64,000 nt of DNA from Methanobrevibacter sp. (GCF_017940815.1 NZ_JAGAXX010000051.1:1-64000); one strand, 5' to 3'. Counted from the stretch's first letter, positions 26,113 through 35,197 are shown. Translations and numbers: made by a program. Notes: generated by a model from the letters alone, not told the origin.

Positions 26113-26556
26113 ATGAAAATTGAAGACTACCAAGATTACGAAAAGAATAATGTTAAGGCTTCAAAAAGCCAACTAAAAGAGTATATTCAGATATATGCAG
26201 ACATGGCAAAAAAGCTTAAAAGCGAGGATGCTATTGAACTTGAAGCAGTAAAGAAAAACATTAAAGACACATATCCTACTGAAATATACTTTACACTCGT
26301 CGACGAGGTCGAAAAGCCTGTGAAATTAACAATTACAGAAACAAGCAAGGAATATATCATACCAATTTTCACTGACATTCGTGAATATGCCGTCGGCAGT
26401 GCCAAGATATCCAAACTGTTCTTGGACAAGCTTGAAATGAAAGTCATCTCACCTGAAGACATTGCAAAAAAGGCTGAAGAGGACGAATATTTCCAAGGAT
26501 TTGTTATAAATCCACATTCACAGAACTTCAACATGGACAGGAACGGTGATTTCTGA
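26113..26556 (+). CDS. SseB-like protein
   Basis: A 147-residue paralogue of the preceding gene, with a helical N-terminus, then VKLTITETSKEYIIPIFTDIREYAVG and DEYFQGFVINPHSQNFNMD. It starts three bases after the upstream stop and overlaps the next start by one base (TGATG), so the three genes form one operon. Confidence 0.6.
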   Translation: MKIEDYQDYEKNNVKASKSQLKEYIQIYADMAKKLKSEDAIELEAVKKNIKDTYPTEIYFTLVDEVEKPVKLTITETSKEYIIPIFTDIREYAVGSAKISKLFLDKLEMKVISPEDIAKKAEEDEYFQGFVINPHSQNFNMDRNGDF

Positions 26557-26822
26557 TGTATATCTGCCCTACCATTGGTGAAGATCATGAAAAGGACTTT
26601 CTTGTAACAGGTAGTCTCGATGACTTTAAAATTATTGTCTTTTCAGACATTGATGAATACAAAAAAGGTTTTGAATATTTGGAACTGGTCGATTATAAAC
26701 CTACAGAGGTTTCCGATGAACTGTTTGAAGAATTAGCTAAAAATGATGATGCGTTCAACGGCCTGATTTTAAATATTCATTCAGAAAATAAAATAATAAC
26801 TAAAGAAGAATTACTCATCTAA
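26556..26822 (+). CDS. Short SseB-like protein
   Basis: An 88-residue protein keeping only the core: FKIIVFSDIDEYKKGFEYL and DAFNGLILNIHSENKII align with IPIFTDxxEY and FxGxxxNxxS of the neighbours. It has lost the helical N-terminal extension. Its 3' end overlaps the convergent gene at 26811 by 12 bp. Confidence 0.55.
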   Translation: MYICPTIGEDHEKDFLVTGSLDDFKIIVFSDIDEYKKGFEYLELVDYKPTEVSDELFEELAKNDDAFNGLILNIHSENKIITKEELLI

Positions 26823-27095
26823 TTCTTCTTCATCTGTTTCTTCTTCATTATCATGATTTTGATAATATCTGTACCTGTAAGACATTTTAAACCCTTTGAT
26901 TACCTCTCTTTTTGGTCTTCTTCTAGGCTTTATGTTAGGACCGTTTTGATCCTTGAACTTCTCCTGATGAGGCTTTGCCAGGCTTTTGTTCTCACGATAG
27001 TATTTAGAAACCCTATGTCTGGAATGTGGTGCTTTATACATTCTCTTTCTGAGCAATCGTCTATATGATGCTACTCTTCTTATCACAAAAATCAC
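26811..27095 (-). CDS. Small basic protein of unknown function
   Basis: A 94-residue protein, strongly basic over residues 1-75 (many Arg, Lys, Tyr, His) with an acidic tail (EEETDEEELDE). The start is a GTG directly after the stop of the gene at 27096, suggesting termination-reinitiation. The composition resembles an RNA- or DNA-binding or ribosome-associated protein, but no family is recognised. A downstream ATG would give a shorter product. Confidence 0.45.
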   Translation of the reverse strand: MIFVIRRVASYRRLLRKRMYKAPHSRHRVSKYYRENKSLAKPHQEKFKDQNGPNIKPRRRPKREVIKGFKMSYRYRYYQNHDNEEETDEEELDE

Positions 27096-27290
27096 TTATC
27101 TTCTTCTGTTTAAATTTTTGGTAGCGGATTTATCTAAAGTAGCTTGAATTTCGTCAATTCTTTCAACAACAACTTTAATAGCTTGTTCTCCTTGACGAGT
27201 AGGATTAATACCTTGTTCTACAAGTAATGCATCTCTAATATCTCTTAGTCTGTCAATTGAATCGATTTTCATTATAGTACTGTAAAACAT
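27096..27290 (-). CDS. Small helical protein of unknown function
   Basis: A 64-residue protein, mostly helical with charged heptad-like spacing ([29 protein letters not shown]) and an Arg-rich end. GGAGGAA six bases before the ATG at 27290 supports that start over an internal ATG at 27272. It is divergent from msrAB and coupled to the basic protein gene downstream. No family recognised. Confidence 0.55.
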   Translation of the reverse strand: MFYSTIMKIDSIDRLRDIRDALLVEQGINPTRQGEQAIKVVVERIDEIQATLDKSATKNLNRRR

Positions 27291-27346
27291 TAAAATTTCC
27301 TCCAGTATATAATATAATCTATGATTTTTATAATAAAAATAGTTTT

Positions 27347-28264
27347 ATGTTAAAGAACAAATTATTAAATATGTTTTCAAGACAAAGTGTAATCTATCTT
27401 GCAGGAGGGTGCTTTTGGGGCGTTGAAGCATTCATTTCAAGATTGAAAGGAGTGAACAATACTGAAGTAGGCTATGCAAACGGCAATGATTTGGCTCCAA
27501 CCTATGAGAAGGTATGCAGCGGGAAGACAATGCATGCAGAAACCGTTAAGGTGACATTCAACCCCGAAATCATATCTCTCGAGGAGATATTGGAAAATTT
27601 CTTTAAGATTATTGACCCCTACACCAAAAACCGCCAGTGGGCAGACATCGGCACACAGTACCGCACAGGAATCTATTGGCAGAATCCTGCTGATAAAAAG
27701 GTTGTCATCAATTTTTTAAGGGCAAAACAGAAATCGGTTTCAAAAAGGATTGTTGTCGAGACCCATGAAATCTACAGTTTCTACCCTGCAGAGGATTACC
27801 ACCAGAAATATCTGGAGAAGAATCCGCAGGGGTACTGTCATGTTGATTTAAATTTAATAGACGATGAAGAATTCAACCACTTGACCAAAGAAGAGTATGA
27901 AATAACACAGCTTTCTATGACAGAACCACCATTCAGTGGCAAGTATGATGACTTTTTTGAGGATGGCCTATATGTGGATGTTGTAGATGGCGAAGTTTTG
28001 TTCTCTTCAGATGACAAGTTCGACTCAGGATGCGGATGGCCCGCATTTTCAAAACCAATAAGTGAAGATGTAATAACAAAAAACAGGGACTTTTCACATG
28101 GGACAACACGCATAGAAGTGAGAAGCAAAAAGGCAAACTCCCATTTGGGCCATGTATTTCATGATGGACCAGGCGGCTCCAAAAGGTACTGCATCAATTC
28201 AGCGGCATTGAAATTCATACCTAAGGATGAAGTTGAGGACTATTTGAAAAAAATGAATGATTAA
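27347..28264 (+). CDS. msrAB: Bifunctional peptide-methionine sulfoxide reductase MsrA/MsrB
   Basis: A 305-residue fusion. Residues 12-165 are MsrA, with catalytic Cys22 in [16 protein letters not shown] and the EDYHQKY substrate site. Residues about 175-300 are MsrB, with [17 protein letters not shown] and catalytic [11 protein letters not shown]. The CXXC zinc pairs found in some MsrB proteins are absent. It repairs both S- and R-methionine sulfoxide in the cytosol after oxidative damage. No signal peptide. The start is ATG at 27347, with no clear SD, so it may be leaderless. Confidence 0.93.
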   Translation: MLKNKLLNMFSRQSVIYLAGGCFWGVEAFISRLKGVNNTEVGYANGNDLAPTYEKVCSGKTMHAETVKVTFNPEIISLEEILENFFKIIDPYTKNRQWADIGTQYRTGIYWQNPADKKVVINFLRAKQKSVSKRIVVETHEIYSFYPAEDYHQKYLEKNPQGYCHVDLNLIDDEEFNHLTKEEYEITQLSMTEPPFSGKYDDFFEDGLYVDVVDGEVLFSSDDKFDSGCGWPAFSKPISEDVITKNRDFSHGTTRIEVRSKKANSHLGHVFHDGPGGSKRYCINSAALKFIPKDEVEDYLKKMND

Positions 28265-28299
28265 ATTATTAAATACTAATAAAAATAAATATTACTTCA

Positions 28300-28695
28300 A
28301 TGAAACTAGAAGAAATAAAACACCCTGAACTTAAAAACATGATAAATCTTGCCTACATGCAAGGTGAGAACGGCAATGAAGAGGCTCTCCAAAAAATTGA
28401 GCAGGACATGAAAGCGTATCTTGAAGAAAATCCAATGATCATCTCTGTTGAAGATGGCGAACCTGTTAAAATTCCTTACGGCAATCATGATGAGTATATC
28501 GTGCCGATATTTACTGATGAGCGCGAATACACATTGGGAATGCAATACTTCTCTTTGAACGTGATGGACGAGAATAAAGAGTATATTATTGAAAAAATAG
28601 ATTATTTTAAAAAATTAAAAGAAGATCCTAAATTTTTAGGATATCTTGTAAACATTAGTAGTGTAAGCTATATAATTAACACTAGCTTACTCTAA
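28300..28695 (+). CDS. SseB-like protein, fourth paralogue
   Basis: A 131-residue protein whose core EYIVPIFTDEREYTLG and DPKFLGYLVNISSVSYII match the cluster at 25622-26822. The N-terminal half is helical and acidic. It lies 35 bp after msrAB on the same strand. Its end overlaps the convergent mrp-like gene by 9 bp inside a stem-loop. Confidence 0.55.
   Translation: MKLEEIKHPELKNMINLAYMQGENGNEEALQKIEQDMKAYLEENPMIISVEDGEPVKIPYGNHDEYIVPIFTDEREYTLGMQYFSLNVMDENKEYIIEKIDYFKKLKEDPKFLGYLVNISSVSYIINTSLL
28663..28690. terminator. Hairpin in overlapping convergent gene ends
   Basis: GTAAGCTA (28663-28670) and TAGCTTAC (28683-28690) form a perfect 8-bp stem with a 12-nt loop. It covers the stop of the mrp-like gene and the last codons of the SseB-like gene, and can act on both strands. 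Confidence 0.5.
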
Positions 28696-29670
28696 GAATT
28701 CTTTTTTTATGTCTTCAACTATTTCCTTGAACCTTTTGGATACTTCATCGGAAGGGTCCAATACGGAAATGGTTCCTTGTTTGTTAGGAGCATCAGAAAC
28801 GTTTTCCTCAATAGGCAAGTCACCTAAGTAGGTAATTTCCATTTCTTCTGCGAATTTTTCACCGTTACCTTCACCGAAAATGTTTAATTTCTCATTACAG
28901 TGTGGACAGATGTAGTAAGCCATGTTTTCAATGAGGCCTATGTTTTTGATGTTCATCATCTCAACCATTTTCACACACTTGAGCACATCTTCCTGTGATA
29001 CTACGTTAGGTGTGGTAACCATCAATACCAAGTCAGCTTCAGGAATGGTTTGAAGAACTGTTAAAGGTTCGTCCCCTGTTCCAGGCGGGTTGTCAATTAC
29101 CAAGAAGTCAAGGTTTCCCCAATGTGCATCGGAAACTAGCTGTTTGATTGCACCGGTTTTTTGAGGTCCTCTCCAGATTATTGGCCTGTCGAGGCTATCA
29201 ATCAAGAATGCCATTGACATTACTTTCAATCCTGTTGGGGTTTCAACCGGAAAGATTGAATGTTGATATTCCTTTTTCTTGGCTTCAATGAACTGGCGCT
29301 GTTCCTCTTCAGGCAAGCTTGTGTCCAATCCTTCCTCAACGATGTTTTTGAATGCATCGAATTGGTATTGGTTGAATTCCTCTTCAAGCATTTCGATACC
29401 TAACATCTTAGGTATGTTCGGACCGTGAATATCCGCATCCAGGATACCAGTCTTGTATCCCATAGCCTGTAATGTTTCTGCAATGTTAGCAGCTACGGTA
29501 GATTTTCCAACTCCTCCTTTTCCACTCATTACAACGATTTTGTGCTTGATTTGACCTAAGTTTCTAGCCAATCTTAAGTCCTGTTCAATCATTTGTCTTT
29601 GTTGTTCAGGAGTCATCTGACCCCCGTGACCATGATGGCCATGACCGTGACCGTGTCCATGTTCTGGCAT
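28687..29670 (-). CDS. Mrp/NBP35-family ATP-binding Fe-S scaffold protein
   Basis: A 327-residue P-loop ATPase. The N-terminus is His/Gly-rich (HGHGHGHGHHGHGG), an unusual metal-binding-like tail. The deviant Walker A GKGGVGKST is at about 50-58, DADIHGPNIPKMLG gives switch I, DFLVIDNPPGTGDEP is Walker B, and CPHC (near 255) is the CXXC that holds a transferred [4Fe-4S] cluster. It loads Fe-S clusters onto apoproteins in methanogens. SD AAGGAGGAG precedes the start. It lies 25 bp after the disulfide-reductase-like gene, so they likely share a transcript. Confidence 0.9.
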   Translation of the reverse strand: MPEHGHGHGHGHHGHGGQMTPEQQRQMIEQDLRLARNLGQIKHKIVVMSGKGGVGKSTVAANIAETLQAMGYKTGILDADIHGPNIPKMLGIEMLEEEFNQYQFDAFKNIVEEGLDTSLPEEEQRQFIEAKKKEYQHSIFPVETPTGLKVMSMAFLIDSLDRPIIWRGPQKTGAIKQLVSDAHWGNLDFLVIDNPPGTGDEPLTVLQTIPEADLVLMVTTPNVVSQEDVLKCVKMVEMMNIKNIGLIENMAYYICPHCNEKLNIFGEGNGEKFAEEMEITYLGDLPIEENVSDAPNKQGTISVLDPSDEVSKRFKEIVEDIKKEFLE

Positions 29671-29695
29671 AATTATCTCTCCTCCTTAATAATAT

Positions 29696-31027
29696 TTAAC
29701 TGAATTTTTTGCTGACTTCCTCTACAGCAAGGATTAATGGGTCTGTAACCATTGATACCGGCGGCGCATAAGCAAATTCCATGTTGCTTAAGTCAAAGCA
29801 GGTCAATCCTTCGGTAATAGCCAATGTCATTGTATCGATTCTTTCAGCTACCCTTTCCTCTGCTATGATTTGGCATCCAATAATGGTTCCGTTTCCATCA
29901 CAAATAACTTTGATATCCATTGGTTTTGCGTTAGGATAGTAACGTGCTCTTGTAAGTGCCTGAACCTTTTGCACAACAGGTCTGATTCTGTTCTGTTGAG
30001 CGAAACTTGTGGTGTAACCTACAGCACCGAATTCCAATTTGCCCACTTTTGAAACCATTGAGTTCAATACTGGGTTGAATTTGGATTTTTTGCCGCAGAT
30101 TGTACGTGCCAATGTTTTTGACTCACGCACTGCAGTGGTACCTAATTGTGAAATGGTGTTTGAACCTAAAATCAAGTCTTTTGACTCTACACAGTCTCCC
30201 ACAGCATAAACGTCTTCTACTGAGGTTTCCATTCTGTCATTTACAAGGATAGCCCATCTTCCGATTTCACATCCTGCCATTTGAGCCAGTTCAAGCTCTG
30301 CCCTTACTCCAGTTGCCATGATTACCATGTCAGCGTCATAGATTTCTTCATCACCGAAGCATGCCTTTTCAACCTTTCCGTCACCTATTAACTTGGTGAT
30401 AGGTTTTCCTAAGACCACCTTGATGCCTTCCATTTCAAGGTATTTCACAAGAATATCGGACATGTCCTTATCCAATGATCTCGGAACGATTTGAGGCAAC
30501 ATTTCACTTAGGATAACATCCAAACCTTGTTTTTTAAGAGCGAATGCAATTTCAATACCGATTAAACCGGCACCTGTGACGATAGCGCTTTTTGCTTCTT
30601 TCATGGCTTCCTGCACTTTGATACCGTCATCGATGTTGCGTATTCTAAACACTCCATCCAAGTCGACACCTTGCATTGGAGGAACGAATGGATTTCCACC
30701 GGTTGCAAGAACAAGTTTATCATAATTCATGACTGTTTCCTTGCCGCCCTTAACGTAAGTTACAGTTTTCTTGTCGCTGTCGACTGCAGTCACTTCAGAT
30801 TCGGTGATTACATCAATGTCTTTTTTCTTATAGTCTTCAGGGGTTCTCATCACAATGTCATCGAATGATTCGATTGTACCGGACAATACGTAAGGGATAG
30901 CACATGGGGAGTATGCAACCTTGTTGTCTCTTGTGAGAACTGTTATTTCTATGTCTTTATCAAGTTTACGAATATTGGAAGCTGTGGATATTCCTCCAGC
31001 TCCTCCACCTACAATTACTACCTTCAT
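29696..31027 (-). CDS. FAD-dependent CoA-disulfide reductase / NADH oxidase-like enzyme
   Basis: A 443-residue pyridine nucleotide-disulfide oxidoreductase of the CoADR/Nox group. It has FAD-binding GGGAGGIST at residues 7-15, a single redox Cys42 in SPCAIPY, the NAD(P)H-binding segment SAIVTGAGLIGIE, and the second FAD motif EDVYAVGDCVE. No rhodanese domain is attached. It may reduce CoA disulfide, polysulfide or O2. Its pairing with Mrp suggests an oxygen/sulfur-stress role. It is divergent from the CAT-like gene across a 75-bp TATA-rich promoter region. Confidence 0.87.
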   Translation of the reverse strand: MKVVIVGGGAGGISTASNIRKLDKDIEITVLTRDNKVAYSPCAIPYVLSGTIESFDDIVMRTPEDYKKKDIDVITESEVTAVDSDKKTVTYVKGGKETVMNYDKLVLATGGNPFVPPMQGVDLDGVFRIRNIDDGIKVQEAMKEAKSAIVTGAGLIGIEIAFALKKQGLDVILSEMLPQIVPRSLDKDMSDILVKYLEMEGIKVVLGKPITKLIGDGKVEKACFGDEEIYDADMVIMATGVRAELELAQMAGCEIGRWAILVNDRMETSVEDVYAVGDCVESKDLILGSNTISQLGTTAVRESKTLARTICGKKSKFNPVLNSMVSKVGKLEFGAVGYTTSFAQQNRIRPVVQKVQALTRARYYPNAKPMDIKVICDGNGTIIGCQIIAEERVAERIDTMTLAITEGLTCFDLSNMEFAYAPPVSMVTDPLILAVEEVSKKFS

Positions 31028-31101
31028 TTTAACAAAACCATATAAGATTTATACAATATATAATATATAATAAAATAATATAAAAAGATTAAGGTTATCG
31101 C

Positions 31102-31734
31102 ATGAAAGAGTTAGATTTTAATTTAGATGAGAATCCTTTTATAAATTTTCAATCCGCAAGATATGCAATATCTGCAAGGATTAACGTTAAAAAACTATGG
31201 AAATGGTGTCATGAAAATGACAAGTCCTTTTTCACAATGAGCATGGGTTGCCTTTTGAATGCAGTAAATTCAGTCCCACACCTTAAAAGAAGAATTATAG
31301 ACGGCAAGGCGATTGAGCATGACCATCTTGATGGAGTGTGCCCAATAATGGATGAAGGCAAGGAAATATATCGTGAAATGAGAGTTCCCACCCCTCAGGA
31401 GTTCAATGACATTGTTGAATGGCACGACCATGTGAGAGAATTGACTTCAAAAATTTTAAGCCTTGAAGATGACGGTTTTGTCTGTGAGATGGAAGAAAGA
31501 GACTTTACAAACATAGTAAACCTTTCATGCATCCCATGGATTGATTTTGACATGCTTACAAACTGTGTGGTTGATGGAAGAGCCATACAGCCATTGGTGA
31601 CTTGGGGAAAAGTCAATGAAAATTATGAGATGAGCGTGTCAATTACCGTTTCACACATCTTTGTTAATGGCCGTGAGCTTGGATATTTTTATGAAAACGC
31701 CCAAAAAGAGTTTGACAGCGACTTATTCGACTAG
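31102..31734 (+). CDS. Chloramphenicol acetyltransferase-fold protein
   Basis: A 210-residue CAT-family trimeric acyltransferase (PF00302). It keeps FTMSMGCLLNAVNSVP in the N-terminal half, PWIDFDMLTNC, and the active-site segment VSHIFVNGRELGYF. The catalytic His is kept, but the usual HHxxxDG reads SHxxxNG: the first His is Ser and the Asp that orients the active-site Arg is Asn. This may alter activity or substrate. Natural substrates of archaeal members are unknown, so a resistance role should not be assumed. Confidence 0.8.
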   Translation: MKELDFNLDENPFINFQSARYAISARINVKKLWKWCHENDKSFFTMSMGCLLNAVNSVPHLKRRIIDGKAIEHDHLDGVCPIMDEGKEIYREMRVPTPQEFNDIVEWHDHVRELTSKILSLEDDGFVCEMEERDFTNIVNLSCIPWIDFDMLTNCVVDGRAIQPLVTWGKVNENYEMSVSITVSHIFVNGRELGYFYENAQKEFDSDLFD

Positions 31735-31828
31735 GCTCATGTCATCAAAATCATCATATTACCTTTGTTCAAAGCTGCATGAATGGTTTCACAATGGAAT
31801 ATATTCCCCACAGTTAGGGAAACATTAT

Positions 31829-32158
31829 CTATTCCTCCGGAACAGCTTCAATGTCTGTTGCTTCAAGTTTCATGATAACCGGCCTTAGGCCATCGTTGCA
31901 AGACACAATTGCAACACCAGGAGTCTTAATCCAGTCTGAATAGTACCAGACCTCACTTGCACCATGAGCCAGGGCAAATACATACTGATATATAGCCTTC
32001 CAAGCCTCATCGCAAAATCCTTCAGGCTTAGCATAATCGGCATAATATACCTCACCTTCCCTCATCAATGGGCAGGTGGTGAGACCTTCAATGCCGTATT
32101 CATTTGCAAGATCCTCCTGAAGGGTTGTCTTTAGAATTGTGATTTTTACCTTTTTCAT
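31829..32158 (-). CDS. TIGR04076-family protein
   Basis: A 109-residue protein. MKKVKITILK, CPLMREGE, KPEGFCDEAWKAIYQYVFALAHG and SCNDGLRPVIMKLE fit the uncharacterised TIGR04076 family as I remember it. The ATG at 32158 is preferred to a TTG three codons upstream. Its conserved Cys residues might bind metal. Role unknown. Confidence 0.65.
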   Translation of the reverse strand: MKKVKITILKTTLQEDLANEYGIEGLTTCPLMREGEVYYADYAKPEGFCDEAWKAIYQYVFALAHGASEVWYYSDWIKTPGVAIVSCNDGLRPVIMKLEATDIEAVPEE

Positions 32159-32264
32159 ATTAAACAATTTGTTTTAATATATGATAATGATTATGCAAAA
32201 TGATTCCACGCAACCAATCAAATCAAACCGCCAACATGACATTCAGTAAAAATAGAAAATTTAT

Positions 32265-32522
32265 TTATATTTTTTTAGCAATTTCATTTCCTACTTCGGT
32301 CAGCCTGTAAAGCTTACCCTTTTTATAATCCTCATTAATGCATTCAGCTATTCCTTTTTCCTTAAGCTCTTTTAGAACTTTTGAAATATGATTTGACCTT
32401 ATTCCCGTTTCTGATGATATCTGAGTAGGTGTTTTAACATCCTCTTTAAGAGATTCAACAGTTTTATATCTATATGTAGATATGATTACGTAACCATACA
32501 ATTTAAGCACTTCATCGTCCAT
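32265..32522 (-). CDS. Winged-helix transcriptional regulator
   Basis: An 85-residue single-domain DNA-binding protein. TPTQISSETGIRSNHISKVLKELKEKGIAECIN is a helix-turn-helix with recognition helix, and KKGKLYRLTEVGNEIAK forms the wing and last helix, as in MarR/ArsR-like archaeal regulators. No ligand domain is present. The target is unknown. It lies upstream of the TIGR04076 gene on the same strand. Confidence 0.8.
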   Translation of the reverse strand: MDDEVLKLYGYVIISTYRYKTVESLKEDVKTPTQISSETGIRSNHISKVLKELKEKGIAECINEDYKKGKLYRLTEVGNEIAKKI

Positions 32523-32889
32523 AAAAAAATCACCTTAATAGTACTAACCTCAAAATACAAAAAACTTCTAATCTCTACAGAATACAAACATAATCCCCTT
32601 TAAAGAAAACACAGAAAAACAACAAATATCAATCATATAAATCCCAAAAATTTCATAGAAGTTATTAAAAATTTTAACCTTTCACATTATTTTAATTCAG
32701 AAATAGTATTTAATATTTTCTACACAAAAAGGACAAAGTAACATTATTTAGTATGGTAAATTGAATCCATATATAAAATCCATAAAATATATTGAATGTA
32801 TATTCAAATGAAATATAATAAATTTAAAAAAAATAAAAAAAAGTTAGAGTGAAATATCACTCATAAATTAAAAAATTCAAAATTAAATA
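32523..32889. other. Gene-free AT-rich spacer
   Basis: A 367-bp spacer between two minus-strand genes. It contains a terminator-like hairpin at 32847-32862. No ORF, RNA gene or repeat was recognised in the rest. Confidence 0.6.
32847..32862 (-). terminator. Terminator of the first small Ig membrane protein gene
   Basis: GAGTGA-AATA-TCACTC, a perfect 6-bp stem with a 4-nt loop, followed on the minus strand by TAAC and a T8 run. Confidence 0.65.
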
Positions 32890-33489
32890 CTACCAGAGCG
32901 GGTTACCCGCATTGTCATATCCTGGCTCATCCATATCGATATATCCGTTAGATCCAACGTGGTAATTTACCATACCATACTTATTTAACATATAGTTGTC
33001 AACCTCTTGTTGGCTGTACATTGGAGTTCCGTCGGACTTGTATGCATAAGCTGAAGGTGTACTTGAGGAAGATGAACTGCTTGAAGTTTGAGCTTCTACA
33101 ACTTTTTCCTCAATTTTAATGTTCTTAGTTAAGTTACATCCCTTATACTTATCATTTCCATTATAAGTGATGTCTACGCTGTATTTTCCAGCTTTTTTAT
33201 CTAATTTTAACTTTCCAACACCTTTATCATCAGTAACAACTGAATGATAGTCTTTTGAATTATCCTTATTTGTTATAGTAATGTTTATTGTTTGACCAGC
33301 AATAGCGGTTCCGTTGACATCTGTTAGTTTGATTTTAATTGAATCCCCTTCATCGATGGTGGATTTACTTTCAAATGTTAAATCTGTGTCATGCTTAGTT
33401 AAACTAGGCATTGCCACAAAAATTCCAACTAAAAGCGCTATGATAAACACGACTAAAGCTGCAATAATAATTTTTTCTTTCTGTTCCAT
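32890..33489 (-). CDS. Membrane-anchored single-Ig-domain surface protein
   Basis: A 199-residue protein. The N-terminal helix (IIIAALVVFIIALLVGIFVA) is an uncleaved anchor or signal. Residues 35-130 are one Ig-like domain of the type repeated in the big adhesins (DVNGTAIAGQTINITITN, DDKGVGKLKLDKKAGKYSVDITY). A Ser-rich linker leads to a 55-residue aromatic/Gly-rich tail (YSQQEVDNYMLNKYG). It should lie outside the membrane. It is one of three tandem paralogues with unrelated tails. Confidence 0.7.
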   Translation of the reverse strand: MEQKEKIIIAALVVFIIALLVGIFVAMPSLTKHDTDLTFESKSTIDEGDSIKIKLTDVNGTAIAGQTINITITNKDNSKDYHSVVTDDKGVGKLKLDKKAGKYSVDITYNGNDKYKGCNLTKNIKIEEKVVEAQTSSSSSSSSTPSAYAYKSDGTPMYSQQEVDNYMLNKYGMVNYHVGSNGYIDMDEPGYDNAGNPLW

Positions 33490-33628
33490 AGATACACTTC
33501 CAAGTAATGAATTACTCTTACAGAGATATATTATGTTTAACTTGTATATTAAATTTTATAAAGAAAATCCGCAATCAACTATTTCATTTAAGTTTTAACC
33601 ATCTATTTATGAAAATTAAAAAAAAAGT

Positions 33629-33647
33629 GTAGATGGAGTTCATCTAC
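33629..33647 (-). terminator. Terminator of the second/third small Ig protein operon
   Basis: GTAGATG (33629-33635) and CATCTAC (33641-33647) form a perfect 7-bp stem with a 5-nt loop. It is followed on the minus strand by ACAC and a T9 run. Confidence 0.65.
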
Positions 33648-33683
33648 TTAATTATTCATAATCTCAAAATTTAAAAAAAAAGA

Positions 33684-34307
33684 TTAACTGATTCTACTAC
33701 CCCCATGTCCTAAAAAACTACCAGTGACTATATTTCCTTGGGAATCTTGACCTCCATATTCATAATATCCATCACCAGCAACTACAACATAACGGCCACT
33801 AGCCAATTCAACAACACCCATCTCATCTTGTCCAATTCCAGTAGGTTTATAATATCCCAAATCCGAATTATATAATGGATATTCATTTGTTGTGGAGGAC
33901 AAGGTATTTGTTGTAGGTTTGTCTTTTATGGTTAAATTCTGTGAATCAACATCACCAGTATAGTTGTCGTTTCCACCATAGGTGACATTAACTACATATT
34001 TTCCCTTTTTCAAGTCCAAATCAAGTTTTGCATTACCTTTAGAGTTTGTCTTAACTGTCTTATTAACAACAACCTTACCCTTATTATTAGTGATTGTAAC
34101 GTTCACTTTTTCTTTAGACAAGGAAGTCTTGTTCAAGTCAGTCAACTTAATTGATAATTCTCCACCCTCATACTGAGATTTATCACTAGTAATCTGAAGC
34201 TTTGTAGGCTCCTTCGCATTTGCTGACTGCAAAAACAATGCACCTGCAACAACAGCAAGAACAACAATAATTGCAATCAGAATAACAATAATATTCTTAT
34301 TTTCCAT
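33684..34307 (-). CDS. Membrane-anchored single-Ig-domain surface protein
   Basis: A 207-residue paralogue. It has an N-terminal hydrophobic anchor (IIVILIAIIVVLAVVAGALF), an Ig-like domain with DLNKTSLSKEKVNVTITN and NSKGNAKLDLDLKKGKYVVNVTY, then a 65-residue tail rich in Gly and Tyr (GDGYYEYGGQDSQGN). It lies 10 bp after the gene at 34318, so the two are co-transcribed. Confidence 0.7.
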   Translation of the reverse strand: MENKNIIVILIAIIVVLAVVAGALFLQSANAKEPTKLQITSDKSQYEGGELSIKLTDLNKTSLSKEKVNVTITNNKGKVVVNKTVKTNSKGNAKLDLDLKKGKYVVNVTYGGNDNYTGDVDSQNLTIKDKPTTNTLSSTTNEYPLYNSDLGYYKPTGIGQDEMGVVELASGRYVVVAGDGYYEYGGQDSQGNIVTGSFLGHGGSRIS

Positions 34308-34317
34308 TTATAACCCC

Positions 34318-34941
34318 TCATGAATGATAACATCCTGCAGCAGGATCATATGCAGTGTATCCTCCAACAGTAACTATTTCTCCAGGTCTGTCCCCATCAA
34401 CTTCCATCTCAATGTAATGCATGTTATTTGCAATTGCATATTCTCTGGTTATACCCTGAGCATCCACTTCAGGACCATATTCTGGATAGATTGAACCATC
34501 TGAAGCGTATTTGCTGGAATGGGTTGTAGTTGAAGTTTGCTCTTCATCGACAAGTTCAGTGCTGGCTTTTTTAACTGTCAAGTTTTCAGCCGCTGAGCTT
34601 GATGAATATCCATTGCCCCCATCAAAATGACATTCAGCATAATATTTGCCTTGTTCTTCCATTTTGAATTTAGCTTTACCCTTGGAATTTGTAGTTATAT
34701 CCTCAGTAACAGATATCCCATCATCATCCGTGAGTTTGACATGGATTGTTTCATTAGAAATTGGATTTCCAACACTGTCAGTCAACTGTACGACCAATGA
34801 ATCGCCCAAACTAACTTTCTTATCGACAATTGTCAGCTTTGAATCTTCCTTAGCCATTGCAGGTGAAAAGACAACAACCCCCACAATGAGGATTACAACT
34901 ATCACGCACAATAATCCTATAATAATTTTCTGATTATCCAT
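34318..34941 (-). CDS. Membrane-anchored single-Ig-domain surface protein
   Basis: A 207-residue paralogue with a hydrophobic N-terminus (IIIGLLCVIVVILIVGVVVF), an Ig-like domain (DSVGNPISNETIHVKLTD, NSKGKAKFKMEEQGKYYAECHF) and an acidic Gly/Tyr tail (YGPEVDAQGITREYAIANN). It is the first gene of a two-gene operon. Tails differ fully among the three copies while the Ig core is kept. Confidence 0.7.
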   Translation of the reverse strand: MDNQKIIIGLLCVIVVILIVGVVVFSPAMAKEDSKLTIVDKKVSLGDSLVVQLTDSVGNPISNETIHVKLTDDDGISVTEDITTNSKGKAKFKMEEQGKYYAECHFDGGNGYSSSSAAENLTVKKASTELVDEEQTSTTTHSSKYASDGSIYPEYGPEVDAQGITREYAIANNMHYIEMEVDGDRPGEIVTVGGYTAYDPAAGCYHS

Positions 34942-35197
34942 AAGTTACCACTAATCTGATATCTATTGTCCATAAATAATATAAATTGTGATAAAAACAG
35001 ATATGCAATGAAAATTAATATTGATTTAATCCATTTAACTAACCATTATTTAACAGATAATGTAAAAAACCTATGGAATAATTGTACATGAAATAATAAA
35101 TTTGAAAAGAAAGATGAAAAAATAAGAATAAAATATATGACATCTACACAGATATTGTGATATGCAAAGACAAAAACAAGAAAACAAAAATACAATT

